From: an uncultured Kordiimonas sp.
GTDB taxonomy: Bacteria > Pseudomonadota > Alphaproteobacteria > Sphingomonadales > Kordiimonadaceae
Direction of reading: 5' to 3'
Assembly (NCBI GenBank): GCA_947500295.1
Contig: CANMRM010000001.1
Location: 868,001-932,000, forward strand
Length of the DNA: 64,000 nt
Part shown: piece by piece, positions 26,559-36,314 of the stretch
How positions within the stretch are numbered: the stretch's first letter is position 1
Layout: the number at the start of each line of letters is the position of its first letter
Position numbers and translations under genes: made by a program
Notes under the pieces: model-generated
Told to the model about the DNA's origin: nothing
The model's database searches: none
Seen by the model: only the letters and a program-made list of their open reading frames with translations

Positions 26559-28973
26559 ATGCTCAAAAATTACTTGTTGGTTTCGTTTCGCAATTTGCTC
26601 AAGCACAAGCTGTTTTCTGTCATAAATATTGCCGGTCTTTCGGTGGGTTTGTCGGCGGTTCTGCTGATCAGTCTGTATATTTGGGATGAAGTTACCTATG
26701 ACAGCTACCTGAGTGGCAGTGGTAACATCTACAAGCTGGAAACCTACACCAATTTTCCGGGCCGAGGCCCGAGCAACAATCGGGTTACCGCCGGCGCCAT
26801 TGCCCCCGGGCTTGTCGCGGAATATCCGGAATTGGTGTCTGAGTCTGTTCGCATGCAGCAGCGAGTGCGAACAATTACGGTCGGAGAAACCGGGATTAGC
26901 GAAACAGTCTTCTCCGCCGACGCCAGCTTTTTTTCAATTTTCCCGATCGTTTATGTTGAGGGAAGTGCGCAGACTGCGCTGCCCGACACCTCCTCCGTCG
27001 CGATGTCTGCCAGCAAAGCGATGCAATATTTTGGCGAGGCCCCCGCTGAGGGTCAGACAATTCAACTGGATGACGGGAAAGACTATCGTGTTGGTGCCGT
27101 ATTCGAGGATTTCCCCGAAAATACCCACATTCGCCCAAACTTCATTTTCCCGATTTTGCCAAGCAACCGTGATTTGGTGTCCCATGACGAAGGCTGGTGG
27201 TCGATTGGTTATCTGAGTTATGTCCGCCTGCAGGACGGTGTGACAGCGGCGCAGTTGGCACCTGTGGTATCAGATCTTGTCAATCGTCACCTGGAGCCAC
27301 CCGTTGAAGGCGTGGTTATGAGCGAGCAATATAACTACAATATTATTCCGCTAGAAGATGTCCATTTTGAAACTGCCTCACCGGATGCTGGTAATCCTCT
27401 GATGTTGCAGGGCTTTGCTGCAATCGCATTTGTGATCCTGTCTATCGCCACCTTTAACTTCATGAATATGTCAGTCAGCCGCACTATGGTGCGCGCGCGG
27501 GAAGTGGCAGTCAGGAAAGTGTTTGGCGCTGGTCAGCGCAATATCATCAGCCTGTTGTTGAATGAAACACTATTGACGGTCGTCATCTCCCTGATTCTCG
27601 CGGTTGCAATTGCTGAAGCTTCGCTGGTCTGGTTCAACGATTTTGTCGCCAAGTTGATGACCCTTGGCACATTGGGCACACCAGAGTTTATTTTTGGCCT
27701 CGTCGGGCTTGTCCTGCTCGTCTCATTGGGAGCCGGTTTTTATCCCGCCAAGATCATGGCGGACCTAAGGCCGGCGACCGTGCTGCGGGGTGGCCGCTCG
27801 GCAAGCAAAAGCATGTCCCGGCTTGCGAAGTTACTAGTAACTGCACAATTTTCGGTTGCAATAGGGTTGATGATCACAGCAACCGTGATTTATCAGCAAA
27901 TTAGCTACAGCCAGTCAATGGACCCGGGTTATCAGAAGGAAAACCTGTTGCTGGTTCAGGGAATTCGTCACCCCAGGGTTATGCGGTCGCAAGTGGCACT
28001 CAAGGACCGGGTCTCGGCATTGCCGGGCGTGACCAATGTTGCATTTGTCGATCAGGCGCCGGGTGGCACATTTGGCTGGATGGAGGGTATTAGTGCGGTT
28101 GACGGGAAACAGCTCGACCAGCCCATCTCCATCAGGGGTGTTTCGATTGGCGATGATTTTGTCGACACCTTCGGTGTGCGCCTCGTAGCGGGGCGAGCAC
28201 TTACCAGCGAGCGCGCCGCAGACGTCAGTCGGCCACGTGATGCAGAGGCAGCAAAAGACAGCTACAATATCATGGTGAATGAACAGGCGTTGCAAACGCT
28301 TGGCGTGGGCAGCGCCTCTGAAGCTGTTGGAAAAACGCTTGGAAACTATACGATCGTTGGTGTAGTGCGGAATTATCTTTGGGGAACCTCCAAGGGAGCC
28401 ACACCGCCAGCAATGTATGTGATGGATGAAACCACGTTTCGATTGCTTGCTGTGCGTTTTCGTACCAATGATGTGCAAGCCCTGACATCTTCCATCGAAA
28501 ATGAGTGGAATGGGTTGATTTCTGGTCGCCCGATCCGCCATCAGTTTATGGATGACCGGATCGCCAGCCTGTATCGCATTGAGCAACAACAGGGCGAGTT
28601 ATTTGCCCTCTTTGCGGGCCTTTCAATCCTTGTATCGTGTATCGGACTTTATGGACTGGCTTCTTTCACAGTGGCCGGTCGCACCAAGGAAATTGGTGTT
28701 CGCAAGGTGCTGGGGGCCAGCACAGGCATGGTGACTCGGCATATTCTGTGGGATTTCTCAAAGCCCGTGTTGCTGGCAAATGTCATTGCCTGGCCGGCTG
28801 CATTCTATCTGGCGCGGGAATGGCTCGCAGAATTCACCTATGCGATAGAATTGAGCATAATACCCTTTGTCGGGGCGGCAATTCTGGCGCTTGTTGTTGC
28901 AACCTTTACAGTTGGTAGCCACGCGATAAAAGTGGCGGTTGCCAACCCGGTGAAAGCATTGAGGGTGGAATAG
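26559..28973 (+). CDS. ABC transporter permease, FtsX/MacB type
   Basis: An 804-residue permease with two FtsX modules. The N-terminus starts with the signature LVSFRNLLKHKLFSVINIAG and one helix, followed by a large periplasmic domain (residues about 45-280), three helices, a second periplasmic domain (about 440-660), and three C-terminal helices containing RTKEIGVRKVLGAS. MacB-like permeases export peptides, lipoproteins or antibiotics by mechanotransmission. The ATPase and membrane-fusion partners are not next to it, so they must be encoded elsewhere. A sigma-54-like promoter and distal palindrome precede it, suggesting control by an enhancer-binding activator. Confidence 0.9.
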   Translation: MLKNYLLVSFRNLLKHKLFSVINIAGLSVGLSAVLLISLYIWDEVTYDSYLSGSGNIYKLETYTNFPGRGPSNNRVTAGAIAPGLVAEYPELVSESVRMQQRVRTITVGETGISETVFSADASFFSIFPIVYVEGSAQTALPDTSSVAMSASKAMQYFGEAPAEGQTIQLDDGKDYRVGAVFEDFPENTHIRPNFIFPILPSNRDLVSHDEGWWSIGYLSYVRLQDGVTAAQLAPVVSDLVNRHLEPPVEGVVMSEQYNYNIIPLEDVHFETASPDAGNPLMLQGFAAIAFVILSIATFNFMNMSVSRTMVRAREVAVRKVFGAGQRNIISLLLNETLLTVVISLILAVAIAEASLVWFNDFVAKLMTLGTLGTPEFIFGLVGLVLLVSLGAGFYPAKIMADLRPATVLRGGRSASKSMSRLAKLLVTAQFSVAIGLMITATVIYQQISYSQSMDPGYQKENLLLVQGIRHPRVMRSQVALKDRVSALPGVTNVAFVDQAPGGTFGWMEGISAVDGKQLDQPISIRGVSIGDDFVDTFGVRLVAGRALTSERAADVSRPRDAEAAKDSYNIMVNEQALQTLGVGSASEAVGKTLGNYTIVGVVRNYLWGTSKGATPPAMYVMDETTFRLLAVRFRTNDVQALTSSIENEWNGLISGRPIRHQFMDDRIASLYRIEQQQGELFALFAGLSILVSCIGLYGLASFTVAGRTKEIGVRKVLGASTGMVTRHILWDFSKPVLLANVIAWPAAFYLAREWLAEFTYAIELSIIPFVGAAILALVVATFTVGSHAIKVAVANPVKALRVE

Positions 28974-29001
28974 AGACTGGCGGGTGAAATCCTGCCTTGC
29001 C

Positions 29002-31407
29002 TCAGAGTTCGCTTTTGTCTGGTCGCCAGCGACTTAACGTATCGTAGAGCGTGTCTGGTTTGAAAGGCTTGGTGACATGATCGTTCATGCCTGCATCCAA
29101 ACAGTTGCGCCGTGTTCCGATATCGGCGCTGCCTGTCATGGCGATAATCGGGAGTTTTTTGCCATTTTTCAGTGAACGAATGGCTTTTGTTGTCTCCAGT
29201 CCATCCATTTCCGGCAAGTTCAGGTCCATCAGGATCAAGTCGTAAAGTGTGCGGGACACCATGTCGATGGCTTCAGCGCCGCTAGAGGCAATGTCAAACC
29301 GGGCTCTTGTCTGCTCCAGGATTTTGGACACCAGCAACTGATTGATCTTGTTGTCTTCAACGATGAGGATGTGCACATCTTCAAGCAAGTGCGCATCATC
29401 GCCTGTAATCTGAGGTGTTGATGGCTTTGCGGGTTCGCTGGGCTTGGCAGGGTCTTCTTCAGTTGCTGGCAGGCCAAAGGGTAACTCGACGTAAAAACAA
29501 CTGCCTTTGCCTGGTTTGCTTTCTGCTGCAATTTTGCCGCCCATCAGCTCTACAAGTTGCTTGCTGATCGCCAGCCCAAGGCCGGTTCCACCATATTTTC
29601 TTGTTACTGACACGTCTGCCTGGCTGAAGGATTGGAACAAACGTGACACCTGTTCTTCCGTCATGCCAATGCCTGTGTCTGTCACTTCGACGCGAAGGGA
29701 GATCGTTTCTTCTGAAGAGGGAGAGACAGACAGGGCGAGTGTGACCCGGCCTTGATCAGTGAACTTGACGGCGTTGGTTGTCAGGTTAATCAATACCTGG
29801 CTGAGCCGGGTTGGGTCTCCCGTCAGGAATGGAGGTAGCGCTTCAGCACCTTCGACTGTGAAGGCGAGGTTTTTTTCTTCTGCTTTAGGGCCGATAACAG
29901 CCTCAACACTACCCAGCACGTCCTTTGGCGCAAACGCTATCTGTTCGATGCTGACCTTGCCCGCCTCGATTTTCGAGATGTCGAGCGTATCATTCAGCAA
30001 TTTCATCATGATATTGCCTGATGTCTGGATATTGTTGACGTAGCTGCGCTGTTCTTTGTCCAGGTTGGTTTTAGCAGCCAATTCACTTAGTCCGATGATG
30101 GCATTCATCGGGTTGCGTACTTCATGGCTGAAGTGCGCGAGGAAGTCCGATTTGGCCTGACTGGCAGCGCTGGCTTTTGCGCTTTCAAGCTTTGCCTGAT
30201 CTCGCTCAATCATGATTTTGCTGATCCGGTGAGCCACGCCGACGGCCAGCACAATGGTTTCAAGCGCAATACCAACCGAAACAGAATATCCGACGATGTC
30301 CGAGTGCGGGATGATGCCAAACTCCCGCATGTTCCTGACAATGACGCCCACAATCGGCAGGAACCAGCCAACGATGTAAAACCAGGCCGCCTGACTTTTG
30401 TGCCTCAGCGCGCGAATAAGGGCGGCAATGATAAACAGGATACCAACAAACGATACAACATGCAGCCAAAGCTCCAGCGTTTCTGTGTAGGGCCCGCGAT
30501 TGTTGACAAAGACAACGGAGAGGCCAAAAAACAGGAAGCCGAGACTGCGGGCAATGAGCATCCAGCGACGGGTAAGGATGCCTTCTTCTAGAAAACTGCA
30601 CAGGAACAGAAGGCCCGCCAGACCGTTTAACCCGAGCGCCAGAATTGTAATATTCATTTGGACGCCGTGACTGACCAGACCGGGCACCAGGTAGGACAAA
30701 AATCCGTATGCGGACACATTGTATGCAAGCGCTGCAAACACGGCCAAAATATAATGAAAATGGAAGCTGAAGCGCAGGAGAGCCGCCAGGGCCAGATTGT
30801 AAAACAGCATCGCCAACAGAATGCCTGTAATTAAAACTGTAAGAAAGCGCCCTGCTGTCTGCTGTGATTGCCAATCCGCGGTCTTGACAAAACTCATCTG
30901 ATGAAAAAGCTTGATTGACGACGCGTTTTGAAGCCCCACCAATATATTGCTGACCGGTGCCTCCCGGGCCGGTGCCGGGAAGGCAATCAGGTTCCCGACC
31001 GACCAATAACTGTCAAACTCGTAGGAGCCGACGTCATAGTCAAGCATGTAGCCATCTGCATAGTGAAACTGAATAATCGCCCGCTCGGTCCAATGGCGGT
31101 AGATGGCGAGCACATAGTCGGTGTTTGCTTCGGGTCGGGCAGCATCCACATCAAGAGACAGCCAGACGGTCTCGCGGGACGCCTTGGGCTGCGTCACGCA
31201 GTCGGCTTGCTCTATGTAGTCGAGCATTGAAGGATAGCTGGGCTGTACCTCAGTCTTGAAATGACACGCTGATGGCAGAAGATTCACCGGATCTGCGGCC
31301 TGTGCCATAGCACTCGGACTGTTGATGCCAGTGCAAGCCAACAGCGCAAGAAAAAGTAGCAACTGTGCACAAACTTGCGCTGTCGCCTTTCCTGATCCCC
31401 ATTTCAT
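29002..31407 (-). CDS. Hybrid histidine kinase with 7TMR-DISM sensor
   Basis: About 801 residues. In order: signal peptide ([20 protein letters not shown]), periplasmic beta-rich domain (residues about 40-180), seven membrane helices (about 185-385), a HisKA domain with phospho-acceptor His428 in [13 protein letters not shown], a HATPase domain with [11 protein letters not shown] and [18 protein letters not shown], and a C-terminal receiver with phospho-acceptor Asp728 in [13 protein letters not shown] and Lys in HVTKPF. The sensor is of the 7TMR-DISM type, which may bind carbohydrates. With no output domain, it presumably passes phosphate to another protein. The start is uncertain; ATG at 31407 is preferred over TTG at 31431. 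Confidence 0.92.
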   Translation of the reverse strand: MKWGSGKATAQVCAQLLLFLALLACTGINSPSAMAQAADPVNLLPSACHFKTEVQPSYPSMLDYIEQADCVTQPKASRETVWLSLDVDAARPEANTDYVLAIYRHWTERAIIQFHYADGYMLDYDVGSYEFDSYWSVGNLIAFPAPAREAPVSNILVGLQNASSIKLFHQMSFVKTADWQSQQTAGRFLTVLITGILLAMLFYNLALAALLRFSFHFHYILAVFAALAYNVSAYGFLSYLVPGLVSHGVQMNITILALGLNGLAGLLFLCSFLEEGILTRRWMLIARSLGFLFFGLSVVFVNNRGPYTETLELWLHVVSFVGILFIIAALIRALRHKSQAAWFYIVGWFLPIVGVIVRNMREFGIIPHSDIVGYSVSVGIALETIVLAVGVAHRISKIMIERDQAKLESAKASAASQAKSDFLAHFSHEVRNPMNAIIGLSELAAKTNLDKEQRSYVNNIQTSGNIMMKLLNDTLDISKIEAGKVSIEQIAFAPKDVLGSVEAVIGPKAEEKNLAFTVEGAEALPPFLTGDPTRLSQVLINLTTNAVKFTDQGRVTLALSVSPSSEETISLRVEVTDTGIGMTEEQVSRLFQSFSQADVSVTRKYGGTGLGLAISKQLVELMGGKIAAESKPGKGSCFYVELPFGLPATEEDPAKPSEPAKPSTPQITGDDAHLLEDVHILIVEDNKINQLLVSKILEQTRARFDIASSGAEAIDMVSRTLYDLILMDLNLPEMDGLETTKAIRSLKNGKKLPIIAMTGSADIGTRRNCLDAGMNDHVTKPFKPDTLYDTLSRWRPDKSEL

Positions 31408-31505
31408 AGAAGTTTGCCCAAAGCCCCCCAACTGTGCCTACTACGTAAAGTAGGCACGCTGATGGCATCTGGCAAATCTTTTCCAAGAAAAAGGTGCGGG
31501 TCAGC

Positions 31506-31546
31506 TTACCAGTCCCACTCGTCTTCCTCATCGTGGATCACAGTAC
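31506..31546. repeat. 41-bp copy of the rimO 3' end
   Basis: This stretch matches 32564-32604, the last codons and stop of rimO, at 40 of 41 positions. Read on the minus strand it would encode [12 protein letters not shown] then stop, against [12 protein letters not shown] in rimO. Similarity ends abruptly beyond it on the rimO-coding side. The two copies flank the RTX gene as direct repeats. Confidence 0.9.
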
Positions 31547-31663
31547 GTGCGATGCCATGAACCTGGAATTTGCAAGTTAGGGTCTCAGCAAAAAGAGTGA
31601 CATTTACACTAATAAATGGTACAATTTCCGCATAGGATTGGCGCCAAAGCACGGTGGGGGTGT

Positions 31664-32545
31664 ATGGCACAGATTTCGGGAACGGCGGAAGCCGATATGC
31701 TTTTTGGCGGTAATGCTATCGATTTTATTGATGGCGATGCGGGTGATGACACGATTTACGGTGGTCTCAGATATGATGCCATTAATGGTGGCGAAGGGCA
31801 TGATTTTCTCGTTGGAGACATTCTGATTTCTCTTCTGCCCACTGCAAGAGACAGCCAGCATACAGAGATGGATTGGATCAGAGGCGGTAGCGGCAATGAC
31901 ACTATAGTCGGAGGGCTCTTCAGCACAGCGACATTCGAACCTGCTATGGGCCAGCCAGTTGAGTCCTTCCTCGCTGTAAAAAACGGTATGACGTCAGGAA
32001 ATGCTGGCGATGCGCTTTGGGGCCAAGCGGGTGACGACAAAATTTATGGAACCAATGGCGACGATGTAGCGGGCGGCGGTACCGGCGACGATTTTATGCG
32101 TATGCTCGGTGGCGATGACACCCTTTTTGGCGGCCCTGGGAACGACGCGATATCCAAATCCAGTGGTAGCGGCGTTTTTTTTGGTGGTGAGGGTGATGAT
32201 GTGATTACCGCCTCTTTTGAAAGCGACACGATTTGGGGTGGAGCAGGCGACGACACACTTGATACTGGCGGCGCCATCGGAGACCACAGCGATTATCTCG
32301 CGTTTCTTACCGGGCATGGTAACGACGTCGTGCTGACCTTCACACCTGACAAAGACACGCTTGATTTTTCAGGAATTGATGGCGCTTTTGCCACGATTGT
32401 GGATGTGGAGGCGGCGAGCGAAAATGTTGTTTCACCCAATTCTCAGTATGACTTTGCAATGCTCATACGGACCAGTGAAACAGACAGCGTGCTTTTACTG
32501 TCGAACTCTGAAATTGTTATTATCGACTTAAACATTCTACTTTAG
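31664..32545 (+). CDS. RTX-repeat calcium-binding protein
   Basis: About 293 residues made largely of RTX (hemolysin-type) nonapeptides: for example GGSGNDTIVGG, GGDDTLFGGPGNDAI, GGEGDDVI and GGAGDDTLDTGG. These fold into a calcium-binding parallel beta-roll. There is no N-terminal signal peptide, and the C-terminus ends in a hydrophobic strand (EIVIIDLNILL), as expected for type I secretion. No catalytic domain is visible, and no transporter genes are adjacent. ATG at 31664 (MAQISGTAEADMLFGG) is favoured over an in-frame ATG at 31616. The gene lies between two copies of the rimO tail. Confidence 0.85.
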   Translation: MAQISGTAEADMLFGGNAIDFIDGDAGDDTIYGGLRYDAINGGEGHDFLVGDILISLLPTARDSQHTEMDWIRGGSGNDTIVGGLFSTATFEPAMGQPVESFLAVKNGMTSGNAGDALWGQAGDDKIYGTNGDDVAGGGTGDDFMRMLGGDDTLFGGPGNDAISKSSGSGVFFGGEGDDVITASFESDTIWGGAGDDTLDTGGAIGDHSDYLAFLTGHGNDVVLTFTPDKDTLDFSGIDGAFATIVDVEAASENVVSPNSQYDFAMLIRTSETDSVLLLSNSEIVIIDLNILL

Positions 32546-32563
32546 ACTGTGCGTCAGCGCGCT

Positions 32564-32604
32564 TTACCAGTTCCACTCGTCTTCCTCATCGTGGATCACA
32601 GTAC
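32564..32604. repeat. 41-bp repeat partner, within the rimO 3' end
   Basis: These bases include the rimO stop codon and its last 12-13 codons, and recur at 31506-31546 in the same orientation with one mismatch. This is the in-gene, presumably original, copy. Confidence 0.9.
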
Positions 32605-33910
32605 CAAAAAGGTCGTAGTCGTTACTGTCGTCGACGTGCGCCATGACCATATCCCCGGGAGCGAGGCCTTCCGCACCTTTCAGGTGTATCTGCCCGTCAA
32701 TTTCCGGCGCGTCGGCGTAAGTTCGGCCGACGGCACCACCATCCTCATCGACTTCGTCAATAAGGACAGCCATCTCCAGTCCAATCCGGGCCTTGAGTTT
32801 CGCAGAGGAAATTTGCTGCGAAACCGCCATGAACCTTTCCCAGCGATCCTGCTTTACATCTTCCGGCACCGGGTCGGGCAATTCGTTCGCTGCCGCTCCC
32901 TCAACAGCCTCGTACTTGAAGCAGCCAACACGGTCGAGTTGGGCTTCTTTGAGCCAGTCGAGAAGATACTGGAAGTCTTCCTCTGTTTCACCGGGGAAGC
33001 CAACAATGAATGTGGAGCGGATCACAATTTCGGGGCAGACTTCGCGCCATTTTTTAATGCGCTTCAGGACCTTTGCGTCGTTTGCAGGGCGGCGCATGGC
33101 GCGAAGGACGCTTGGGCTAGCGTGCTGGAACGGGATATCGAGGTACGGCAATATACGGCAATCGGCCATGAGCGAAATAACATCATCAACATGGGGATAA
33201 GGGTAGACATAGTGCAACCGCACCCAGACATCCAGGTCACCAAGCGCATCGGCGAGATCGGTCATGTGGGCGCGAATGTCGCGGTCTTTCCATGTCTCGG
33301 TCTGATGCTTCAGATCAAGGCCATAAGCGCTTGTGTCCTGACTGACGATCATCAGTTCCTGCGTGCCAGCTTCAACCAGCTTTTCCGCCTCGCGCAACAC
33401 TGCGCGGATGGGGCGGGATACTAGATCACCACGCAGACTTGGGATAATGCAGAATTTACAGCGATGGTTGCAGCCTTCTGAAATCTTGAGATAGGCAAAG
33501 TGCCGGGGCGTGAGTTTGAGCCCCGCAGGCGGCACCAGATGGACATAGGGTTCATGCGGCTGCGGCGCCGCTTTGTGTACCTCGTCGACCACTTGCTCAT
33601 ATTGCTGAGGTCCAGTGACAGCGAGAACGTCGGGCGCAACTTCTCTGACCACGCCTTCGTCAACGCCAAGGCAACCGGTCACGATCACTTTGCCGTTTTC
33701 GTTCATGGCTTCTTTTATCGCATTGAAGCTTTCTTCCTTGGCGCTGTCGATAAAGCCGCAGGTGTTAACGATCACCACGTCGCTGCCTTCATATTCAGGT
33801 GCGATCTCGTAGCCTTCCGATCGAAGCTTCGTGAGGATGCGTTCGCTATCGACGAGCGCCTTGGGGCAGCCGAGCGAAACAAAACCAACTTTTGACGTGT
33901 GCGTATTCAT
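32564..33910 (-). CDS. rimO: Ribosomal protein S12 methylthiotransferase
   Basis: A 448-residue radical-SAM enzyme that adds a methylthio group to Asp88 of ribosomal protein S12. The N-terminal UPF0004 domain starts [20 protein letters not shown] with its cluster cysteines. The radical-SAM motif is [15 protein letters not shown] near residue 150, and a TRAM domain occupies the C-terminus. The phrase CPKALVDSE is typical of RimO rather than MiaB or MtaB. The protein ends in an acidic tail, [12 protein letters not shown] at 33910 is chosen; a TTG ten codons earlier is unlikely. Its 3' end is duplicated beyond the RTX gene. Confidence 0.95.
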   Translation of the reverse strand: MNTHTSKVGFVSLGCPKALVDSERILTKLRSEGYEIAPEYEGSDVVIVNTCGFIDSAKEESFNAIKEAMNENGKVIVTGCLGVDEGVVREVAPDVLAVTGPQQYEQVVDEVHKAAPQPHEPYVHLVPPAGLKLTPRHFAYLKISEGCNHRCKFCIIPSLRGDLVSRPIRAVLREAEKLVEAGTQELMIVSQDTSAYGLDLKHQTETWKDRDIRAHMTDLADALGDLDVWVRLHYVYPYPHVDDVISLMADCRILPYLDIPFQHASPSVLRAMRRPANDAKVLKRIKKWREVCPEIVIRSTFIVGFPGETEEDFQYLLDWLKEAQLDRVGCFKYEAVEGAAANELPDPVPEDVKQDRWERFMAVSQQISSAKLKARIGLEMAVLIDEVDEDGGAVGRTYADAPEIDGQIHLKGAEGLAPGDMVMAHVDDSNDYDLFGTVIHDEEDEWNW

Positions 33911-34030
33911 GGCGCGGCTTATACAGCCGCGGGCTGACAAAAGCCAGTGCTTTGCAAGGCACGCTATTCCCCGATCAGCGGGTGCCAGGAAACAGCGCCG
34001 CCATGCTCGTGTCGTGGGGTGTTATCGATA

Positions 34031-34486
34031 CTATCGCTTGCTGACCTGCCGCGACTGGTCGTGGTATTGCCATAGCACATTGACGATTTTCCATTCGCCG
34101 CTCTCCAGCTTCATCAGATGCATATAGTCTATCCACTCATCTGTTGTCAGTTTCACAGAAGCGGTGCGGCCATCAATGTCGAAAATCTCGATGTCCTTGC
34201 GTGGCTTTGCGGGGAAACGATCACCGCGCTCATTGTAGGTGCGTGCAACATCAAGCATCGTGTCCCGGCTCGACTCCAACAGGAACTCGCCTTTTTCCGG
34301 GCTGTTCCAAAAGGTGCGCTTTTTCATCTCGCCGTGTAATGCCTGGTCCATGCGATCTGCGTTTGGCGCATGCTGGCTCTCGATATAATCAAGCACTACT
34401 TTTTTGATAGCTTCCCGGTCGTCTGCTGTCACTGAGCTGCTGACGAAAATGCCCGCCATGAGAATGGGGAAAAGCAACTTGAACAT
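34031..34486 (-). CDS. Exported NTF2-like (lumazine-binding type) protein
   Basis: A 151-residue protein with a signal peptide (MFKLLFPILMAGIFVSSSVTA, cut before DD). The mature part looks like a small NTF2/SnoaL-like fold of the putative lumazine-binding group: REAIKKVVLDYIESQHAPNA at the start, then ASVKLTTDEWIDYMHLMKLE and EWKIVNVLWQYH at the end. Members are often annotated as nuclear transport factor 2 family proteins; the ligand or reaction is unknown. Periplasmic location is likely from the signal sequence. It is a single gene, 120 bases from rimO. Confidence 0.75.
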   Translation of the reverse strand: MFKLLFPILMAGIFVSSSVTADDREAIKKVVLDYIESQHAPNADRMDQALHGEMKKRTFWNSPEKGEFLLESSRDTMLDVARTYNERGDRFPAKPRKDIEIFDIDGRTASVKLTTDEWIDYMHLMKLESGEWKIVNVLWQYHDQSRQVSKR

Positions 34487-34677
34487 GAAATCTCCACTGT
34501 CTGTTTTTATGAGTTTGCGCCACCATAAACCCGATAGCGACCGGGTACGGTAAACTTTCAGTGATGGCTGTCCAAGCTGATGTTCGGGTCATGTTTTTGG
34601 ACTATATGCTGGCCCGGTTGAGGCAACATATATCAATAAACTTCAGGTGCATGCTTGTTCATTCAGCCGTTTGAACC

Positions 34678-34693
34678 TATGTCAAAAGACATA
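34678..34693. promoter_or_regulatory. TATGTC-aaaa-GACATA dyad before hydrolase gene
   Basis: A perfect six-base inverted repeat with a four-base spacer ends 20 bases before the ATG of the hydrolase gene. It could be an operator or a small leader hairpin overlapping the ribosome-binding region. Nothing in the sequence identifies a binding protein. Confidence 0.3.
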
Positions 34694-34713
34694 ACAAAAA
34701 ACAGCGAGGACTT

Positions 34714-35580
34714 ATGAACAATTTACTGGCCGCACTGGCGGCATGCGCTGGCTTGTTGCTTGGGCATGGCGCGTTGGCTCAAGACCCGATTCCAGTCGAA
34801 AATGTCGAGTTTGTTGGCGAATACAGCAGCAGCGGCACCTCACAAAAATTCGGAATTCTGGTGCTCGGCGGATCAGGTGGCGGGCTACCTGCTCATCTTG
34901 CCAGCAAGATGGCCCGCTATGGCCATTCAGTGCTTTCCGTAGCCTACTTTAAAGCTGAAGGATTACCCGCGGAGTTGAATGAGGTACCTCTGGAGTATTT
35001 TGATGCTCCTAAAAGGTGGCTTGCAGCCCAACCGGACACGCGCAATGACGGAATTTTGGTCGCGGGTTGGTCAAAGGGGGCCGAATTGGCGTTATTGCTG
35101 GCTTCTCGTGATCCGCACATCAAAGGTGTTGTTGGCATTGCGCCCAGTTCGGTGGTTTGGGCCGGTATTCTGAATGACTGGACCAAGGTGCCGTCATCAA
35201 GCTGGGTCCATGATGGTAAATTGCTGGCCCATGTCCCTTTTGCGCCGCCCGCGAACATTACGACCCTCAACGATCTCTACACGGCGTCCCTGGCGCAGGT
35301 TGACGCCGCTGCGATGGCGCGCATACCTGTTGAGGATATTTCTGGGCCAATATTGTTGCTCTCGGGTGGGCGGGATGAAATCTGGCCCGCAAACAGGATG
35401 GCGGCAGAAGTTTGCCTGCAGCGACGCCGGGCAGGATTGCCCTGCCTGCATGTCAACTATCCGGAGGCAGGCCACCTCCTGGATGAGGGGTTTGTAATTG
35501 GCGGCACTATGAGCGCAAACGCCGCAGCCAACAGGCAGTCCAAAAACGAGATCGGGAAATTTCTATCGGCAATTCGGTAG
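34714..35580 (+). CDS. Exported alpha/beta hydrolase, BAAT C-terminal type
   Basis: A 288-residue protein with a signal peptide (LAALAACAGLLLGHGALA, cut before QD). The fold is alpha/beta hydrolase: an oxyanion region ILVLGGSGGGLPAHLASK, the nucleophile elbow GWSKGAELALLLAS with Ser near residue 117, an Asp candidate in LLSGGRDEIWP, and a His in EAGHLLDEGF. The GWSKGAELAL context resembles the C-terminal domain of bile-acid-CoA thioesterases/BAAT and related bacterial hydrolases. The natural ester or thioester is unknown. The ATG has GCGAGGA upstream, next to a small inverted repeat. Confidence 0.8.
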   Translation: MNNLLAALAACAGLLLGHGALAQDPIPVENVEFVGEYSSSGTSQKFGILVLGGSGGGLPAHLASKMARYGHSVLSVAYFKAEGLPAELNEVPLEYFDAPKRWLAAQPDTRNDGILVAGWSKGAELALLLASRDPHIKGVVGIAPSSVVWAGILNDWTKVPSSSWVHDGKLLAHVPFAPPANITTLNDLYTASLAQVDAAAMARIPVEDISGPILLLSGGRDEIWPANRMAAEVCLQRRRAGLPCLHVNYPEAGHLLDEGFVIGGTMSANAAANRQSKNEIGKFLSAIR

Positions 35581-35644
35581 TCCGTTGTAACTGGCAGGCA
35601 GATGCCGACGGTCTGTCATGTTAAAATTATGCTGGATTTGCCCG

Positions 35645-36232
35645 TCACGGCAGGTCCAGCTGATGCTTTTCCAAAACTGCCGTTAGTGCTGCTTCATTTT
35701 CCAGCACCTGCTGGTAAATCCACGTGTACCAGGTTTTTCCCGCCAATACGCGCGCGGCTTCTTCGGTTCCGACCAGCGAGCTCATAACCCGGAATTCCTG
35801 TAGGCCCACGATAAGATGTACGTATGTGGTGTAGTCGTCACGTGCACCTCCGCCTCCGCGCCCGGGCACGGTTGGGTACAGCTCCCTTAGGTCCTCAAGG
35901 GCCGCCTCTACATTTGGCGCCAGCACCATACCAAGCCAGTGCAACTGCTCGTGCAGAAAAATTGACAGCGCGCTGTTGTCATCATCCAGATAAACCGCAT
36001 TGATCGTCAGCACCGGATGGCTATGTGGGGCGTCATACTCATCAATCATCACCGAGTAAGTGAAGATGTAGTCGTCGACTTCATGGGTGTCCAATAGCCG
36101 CCGCAGTTGCGCTGCAGCAGCGCGCTCGCGGCCGCTGTCGTTTCTGAGCCGGATATCAAAGTCGGAAGAGGAGGCAAGGCTTGCGGCGGAGATGATCACC
36201 GAAAGGGCCAGGATAAACATGGATCGTGCCAT
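35645..36232 (-). CDS. Exported protein with HExxH zinc motif, unknown
   Basis: About 195 residues with a signal peptide (MARSMFILALSVIISAASLA, cut before SS). A zinc-metalloprotease-like motif, HEQLHW, sits around residue 110 in SIFLHEQLHWLGM. A downstream EFRVMS region may supply a further ligand, but I cannot identify it confidently. I know no family for the full protein. The ATG at 36232 follows GGAGAT. It is a single gene convergent with the hydrolase. A peptidase function is a hypothesis based on one short motif. Confidence 0.65.
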   Translation of the reverse strand: MARSMFILALSVIISAASLASSSDFDIRLRNDSGRERAAAAQLRRLLDTHEVDDYIFTYSVMIDEYDAPHSHPVLTINAVYLDDDNSALSIFLHEQLHWLGMVLAPNVEAALEDLRELYPTVPGRGGGGARDDYTTYVHLIVGLQEFRVMSSLVGTEEAARVLAGKTWYTWIYQQVLENEAALTAVLEKHQLDLP

Positions 36233-36314
36233 GGGCAGAAATCTCCAATAAAGCCAAAACAAGATGTTCTTGGTAGCGCACTGGGTAATCACCCACCAGT
36301 AAACAGCTTGTTAG

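Noticed and set aside
32549-33424. 291-codon plus-strand frame
   Set aside because: Antisense to rimO; low-complexity shadow with no recognisable protein.
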